In this document: positions 30,651 through 35,428 of the stretch, piece by piece
How positions within the stretch are numbered: position 1 is the first letter of the stretch
Layout of the letters: each line of letters starts with the position of its first letter
Source of the DNA: Trichinella spiralis
Taxonomy: Eukaryota; Nematoda; Enoplea; Trichinellida; Trichinellidae
Reading direction: 5' to 3'
DNA length: 35,428 nucleotides
Assembly (NCBI GenBank): GCA_000181795.3
Contig: ABIR03004679.1
Location: 1,922 to 37,349 of the forward strand
Program-made: the position numbers and the translations under genes
The notes under the pieces: model-generated
What the model saw: only the letters and a program-made list of their open reading frames with translations
Told to the model about the DNA's origin: nothing
Database searches by the model: none

Positions 30651-31483
30651 AAAATTTTCAATCTTTTCGTTTTGGCAAAATTGCATGCTAAAGTTCCATA
30701 ATATTAATTTTCAAACAAATCATACTTATGAATATTGACAATATAGTTAATAAAATTTATTTATTGCATATTTCACTTGATTAGTTGTTTTATTTTCCAG
30801 ACGTATTGTAAGAATGTTTCAAATTCTATCAGTGATTGCATAATTTGAACATAATTTTAATTTATCCTTGATTATGAACTTATATAAATTTTAAAATATG
30901 TGAACTGAATTATTTTTGCTACCATTTTATAAAGTGATCTTTCTGCTTTTTCTCAGTGGATCTCAGTGGTCTCAATGTAAACAGCTTTGCGCAGAGCACA
31001 TTTTTATGCAAATTAAAAGTTAATGCAAGCGTAGAATGCAATAATAATTTCATCTCACGTGTGAAAATAAAAGTTTCCTGAAATTTTAGCTCAATTAAAA
31101 GCTTCTGCTATCGTGAGACCGAAGTCGAAGACATCAATATCAGTAATGAAATTGTTAATGTTAGCAAAGTAAAAAAAGATTAACAGATATATGAAATATA
31201 TTGCGGCTATATGAATATTTTTCAGAGGTATTTAAAATTTCAACATGTAACAATAATAGGTATATTTAATCGTAATTCGAAAACAAAATTACATCATATG
31301 AAACATTGTCTGATAAACATTATAATAAATAAATTATGTACGAATGTAAAAAATAAAAGACATAAATGTTACCAATTTTTTTTCATTTTAATAAATTCTA
31401 TTCTTCGAATGAAAATACAATAATTCGTTATTATGATACATGAAAATGTCTCTTGATTTAAAAAATGACATCTGAAATAATAA
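30651..31483. other. AT-rich spacer between tRNA-Ser and EIPR1, nothing recognised
   Basis: No gene is seen. It includes the expected 3' UTR of EIPR1, which is transcribed leftward; no AATAAA hexamer on that strand was spotted close to the stop. Confidence 0.5.
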
Positions 31484-33233
31484 TCAGTTGTCAGAATACA
31501 AACGCAAAATGGTATATTTCAGATCGCGCGGTACACGCTTTATTACGATACGCCCATCGTAAGAAAGTGACGCAAATACCCACGGATCGCAAGCCGACCA
31601 TTCACAACAATATACTGATTCTTCGTGATCGTCATATTCCCGCAAAGGTCCATCAGGAATGCTAGAAATTAACTTCTGCATATAATTGTAATTTTAAATA
31701 AATGCAAACATTACTTAGAGATATTTGAATCTTCCATGTCATTATTGAATGATAAATCCACCGATTCGGAACTAAAAGATGCAGCACACCAAAGTACAAC
31801 TTTTGAGTCAGTACTACTGCTTAAGAATAATTGATCGTGCACTGGATTAAATCGGACTGAGCATACCCTGAATTTAAAAAATATTTGATGATTTATTTCA
31901 TTAAAACAATGCTACTACTTTCTAATGCAATGATATAAATTAATTTATTTCATTTCAGTTACCAGTGAGAATGATGAGCAAATCTTGCTATTCTTTCTTT
32001 CGTCTTTCGGATGTCCCAAAAATGAATAAAACCATCATTAGCTCCAGTCATCAAATAATATGGACGATTAGGATTGAAGTCTAAATCTCGAATGCAGAGT
32101 GAATGGGCATCTTCGATCAAATATGTCTGCCTAAAATAAAGTTGTCATTTTTCAAATTAAAGTCATCAAGAAAAGCGAAATACTTGTTGCTTCGACTATC
32201 CCAACCGAAAATTGCCGTCCCTTGTGCCAGCGTTAAACAGCAACTATCATGATGAGGATCCCACTTTGCGACAGCCAACGGATTCTGAGAATCTTCATTA
32301 ACAGTTACCTTTCTTTTATTCTAAAAGTGGAATTAATTTTTCTTATACAATCACAATCAATGAATGCTCGTAAAAATAATACAAACTGTTCCATGCCATT
32401 CTTCAGATCTACAAAAATCAAGTGGCTCCCGATCAAAATGCAAGCTTCAGATGCTGAAAATGGCTTCCACAAAAATCTAAATTTTAATATTGTAAATAAA
32501 ATTCAAATTAACAGTTCGAATTAATTATGTTTAAAAAATTAAACAGAAAATATAAAGTATAACCTGGGTACATATCGATGTCCTTCCACGTCTATTGTCG
32601 CGGTTTCATTTAATTGAAGCGTTTCCGTTGTGCTTCCCTGCAATGATTTCAGCCTCCAAATTGAACATTTAGGCTTGCAATTCTCTATTAAGCATTAAAC
32701 AAAAATTTTCACATTATTCATTGCAACAAATACATCTATACACGAAGATCTATAAAAAATTGAAAAAAAAAACATAACAGCAAAATGAACTGACACCAAC
32801 TGAAATTTTAAATAATTTACACTGACTGACTAATAAAAAAGCTAAGAAGTAAAACCTAAATACTTGTCATATAAGATGAAGCAAAAACATCTCCTTGAAT
32901 AGGACAACCAGCAAGATACCAAATTTCACCAGCGTCGTGTGGAAAGGTCTGCTTAAATAATTTTTGATCCGAATTCTCGTCATATGCGAAATAGTATATC
33001 TAAAATTCCAAAAATCATCAGTTTCATTAATTTGTAACTACTTTTAATAATAACTTGATTTTCGTTTTTCAGCGACTGCGTTCCGGCAATAAAAATAGAT
33101 TTTTCTTCGTCGTTTATTAAAGTAGCTAAACTTCTTGCCTGTAAAATAAACACAAGTACATGGTTATGATTACCAATTAACTCACCTGAAAATCCAAACC
33201 AAAAATAAATGTGTCTTCACTAGCATCATCCAT
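31484..33233 (-). CDS. EIPR1: EIPR1 (TSSC1) homologue, WD-repeat partner of the EARP/GARP complexes
   Basis: Nine exons in transcript order: 33233-33186, 33138-33055, 32999-32864, 32684-32564, 32476-32383, 32320-32184, 32130-31963, 31867-31715 and 31661-31484. All introns are GT-AG and 47-179 bp, and the phases join. The product is 372 aa (human EIPR1 about 387). Diagnostic segments: IFGLDFQARSL and AGTQSLKNENQ at the start, AGEIWYLAGCP, KWDPHHD, IRDLDFNPNRPYYL near 220, HSHW at 260-263, and EDSVY-type HEESVYCCEW with ASLSYDGRIVIKRVP at 344-358. WD repeats (FWDIR, LW) are visible throughout. In animals EIPR1 binds the endosome-associated (EARP) and Golgi-associated (GARP) tethers and supports endosome recycling and dense-core vesicle formation. 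It looks intact and single-copy. The acidic stretch before the last exon is short, as in invertebrate homologues. Confidence 0.95.
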
Positions 33234-33252
33234 AAAAACCAATACTGAAATT
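33234..33252 (-). promoter_or_regulatory. Splice-acceptor-like site just upstream of the EIPR1 start
   Basis: On the minus strand TTAAATTTCAG ends at 33245, only 11 nt before the ATG at 33233. It fits a trans-splice (spliced leader) acceptor, common in nematodes, or the acceptor of a noncoding first exon. Confidence 0.45.
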
Positions 33253-35428
33253 TAAGAATAAATAATAGGTACTGCGTGAGGAAAAGCTTTACTGAATAAC
33301 ATTTATTGAAAACATTAAAATGTCAAAATTCTACATTACAAATCACAATTCATATAAGTTAAAATATACTATAACATTTTATATTATAAACTAATTTTGT
33401 TTTGCTTTGAATATGAACAAAGTTAACATATTTCATAGTTAAACCATCAATACGTAGAGAAATTCCATATTTTAAATTTTGGTTATAATACCCAAAAGAA
33501 AAATTAATGCTGCAAAATTCGTTTATCGCAAATTTAATAGCTTTTCCATTTGAATTTTAAAAACTGCTTCAAATTATACAACTTTATGCGGATCTACAAA
33601 GACGCTATAAAAAACACCGCAAAACATTTCTTGCAAAATGTTTGAAAAGAAAACATTAATCAAGTATGAATTGATGAATAAAAAACTGAAATAAAAAGTG
33701 TTACAATAAACGGGGAATTGCATATTTCAATTGTATGATTACATTCATAATAAAATCTATCAAAAAAACAGAAAATATTTTGTTGCAGTTTTACAATTTA
33801 ACAGTCAATAACATGAATATTTACAGTTAGAGAAAATAAGTTAATTACAATTGTTTATGAAATGCTAAAATTTTTTTCATAAAATAATACTTTTAACTGT
33901 AGAAATTTCTTCTTCTTACGAAAAGGTTCTCGTTACTGATCATTTTCTAGAAGGCAAGTGAAACGCTTTTTTTACTAGTACTGTTACTACTTTTCGATAG
34001 CAAGCACTGCTCCCCTGTGTACAAACGTCTAAATATTATGTACGCCGCAGTCAGTATTTTAAATTCATAACCATTTAGACTACTATCTGGTAACACTAAC
34101 TTTTACATAATTAGTGTACTTTTATTCTGTTTCGCTTTTTGTATAGCAGTAGACTGAATTCTTGATTCTTGCGTATGCAACTAATGGTCAAGCAAGATTA
34201 AGTACGGGCTTTATTTTTTAATATAGTACACTGTATATAAGAAAATATGTACAGATGTGCACTCATCCTTACCTAATAGTTATTTTCAAATGTCACTTGC
34301 TTTTTTAGCAGCTAATTAAAATATACTTTATAATTTTATTTATCTGTGAAGAATCTCATACAGTATACTTGCTGACATGCAAGGTATTTTGAATATAAAA
34401 TATTTAATAAATAATATTACTTAATTTATCACAACATGCACATTTTAAATAGTAGTAAGAGAGCATAATTAGCATAGGTAGATTGTTCTCCAAGTCCCAT
34501 TAGTCAGGTGATCATATTTCAGAAGCTTGGAGCTGCTTTTGCTTTTTTATTATTTTCATCATTTGCACTGTGATTATTGCTGATTTACCATCCAACATTG
34601 AGGAATTAAAGTTAACTGTTAATGTCGATGCACTTTTGATAATTTTTATGACGAAAAAATTATCGTACTTGTATATCATTTTTGTCAGATAAATCACGAC
34701 ATCTTGAAAAAATGCTTTCTGGCAATCAAGTAATGTTTATTTGTTGATCTACTTTGTACATTTTGTTATAATGCGAAATATTTTCTTCTGACGATTTGTT
34801 CAGATTTTGCTGAAGATGATGTTCAAATTTTAGCAGTGTGTAGGTTTCCTCAAATTTCTTTAATATTTCGTTTTTATAGAAATAAGCGAATAATTTTTTT
34901 ATTAAAATATATACATATAACATTATTATTATTATTATACAACATATTTAAAATACATACATTTTTATTAAAATATATACAGAAATATCTGTTTTCGGAA
35001 ATATTTTACCAGAAAAATATGGAGCAGAGATCTCATAATTCAAAACCATTTATTTTTCTGTGCATGAATAATGGTTAGTAATAATATGTAAAGGTGGGCG
35101 TACTCAGAAGGTTAGCATTCATCAACCAAGCATTGCATTGAATGTATTCTGTGTTATTATCTTGGTTATATCTGATTAATAAAAGTGCCATTCACGCATG
35201 GCAAGAGCAAGCAGATTTATGCCAGCAGTAAAACAGAGCCAGGTCTTTCGTGGTATGTTATTATTTGTGCTCAGAAAATTCATCATAACAATTATAAGTA
35301 GAGTAATATGTTGGACAGCAAAGCAATACACAATGGGAAAATAATTACTGTGTGCTTGAGCCATAGTGGGGAAGAGGTCATAATAGATAATTCAGGGGGC
35401 AGGCCAAGCATCTGCATATGTTTTCCAT
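33253..35428. other. AT-rich end of window, no gene supported
   Basis: Short frames on both strands (34512-34697, 34726-34923, 34836-35078, 35176-35364) show no recognisable family. A 20-bp direct repeat (TTTTTATTAAAATATATACA) occurs at about 34897 and 34962. A less AT-rich patch from about 35195 to the end may belong to something that continues beyond the window. Confidence 0.4.

Noticed and set aside
30504-30686. Minus-strand frame across the tRNA-Ser gene
   Set aside because: It is simply the reverse complement of the tRNA; such frames are a common annotation artefact.
34836-35078. Plus-strand hydrophobic frame near the window end
   Set aside because: Its composition (Ile, Leu, Phe, Tyr) reflects AT-rich sequence with a 20-bp direct repeat; no motif supports a protein.
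1-35428. CRISPR array or prokaryotic operon structures
   Set aside because: No regular repeat-spacer pattern; the genes have spliceosomal introns, so the DNA is eukaryotic.

Overview
The window is AT-rich eukaryotic DNA from what looks like a nematode of the Trichinella lineage. Three things suggest this: a tandem family of secreted DNase II-like genes (this family is known to be expanded in Trichinella), very short GT-AG introns (39-62 bp are common here), and a compact WD-repeat gene with eight small introns. The species assignment is inference.

Region 1 (1-2.4 kb) holds two decayed MULE-type DNA transposon remnants, each starting with a FLYWCH-like zinc finger. Region 2 (3.4-17.1 kb) is a head-to-tail plus-strand array of four DNase II-like genes (A, B, C, D); a fifth (E) lies at 26.1-28.1 kb. 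I could splice all five by hand into six-exon genes of 342-351 codons, with signal peptide and six conserved cysteines. In all five, both HxK catalytic motifs of DNase II are replaced (first by N-x-K, second by E/Q-x-N), so they look like conserved, secreted pseudo-enzymes. A 10-base run of N at 14518-14527 interrupts a promoter of this family and may hide a further copy.

Region 3 (17.2-26 kb) separates D from E. It holds a broken integrase fossil that appears to sit inside the 3' spacer of D, stretches I cannot assign, a single-exon minus-strand gene whose protein has three tandem QUA1-KH-QUA2-like (STAR family) modules, a long (TA)n tract, and a minus-strand coding remnant I do not recognise.

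Region 4 (28.1-35.4 kb) holds a palindromic repeat, a GC-rich solo LTR with a 4-bp target duplication, a tRNA-Ser(UGA), and a complete nine-exon minus-strand EIPR1 (TSSC1) gene encoding a WD-repeat partner of the EARP/GARP tethering complexes. The last 2.2 kb is AT-rich with no gene I can support.

The five DNase II-like genes share a promoter architecture (TATA-like tract, then a TCATTAATTC-like motif always 32 nt before the ATG) and show mosaic similarity that suggests gene conversion. EIPR1, the STAR-like gene and the tRNA are functionally unrelated neighbours.
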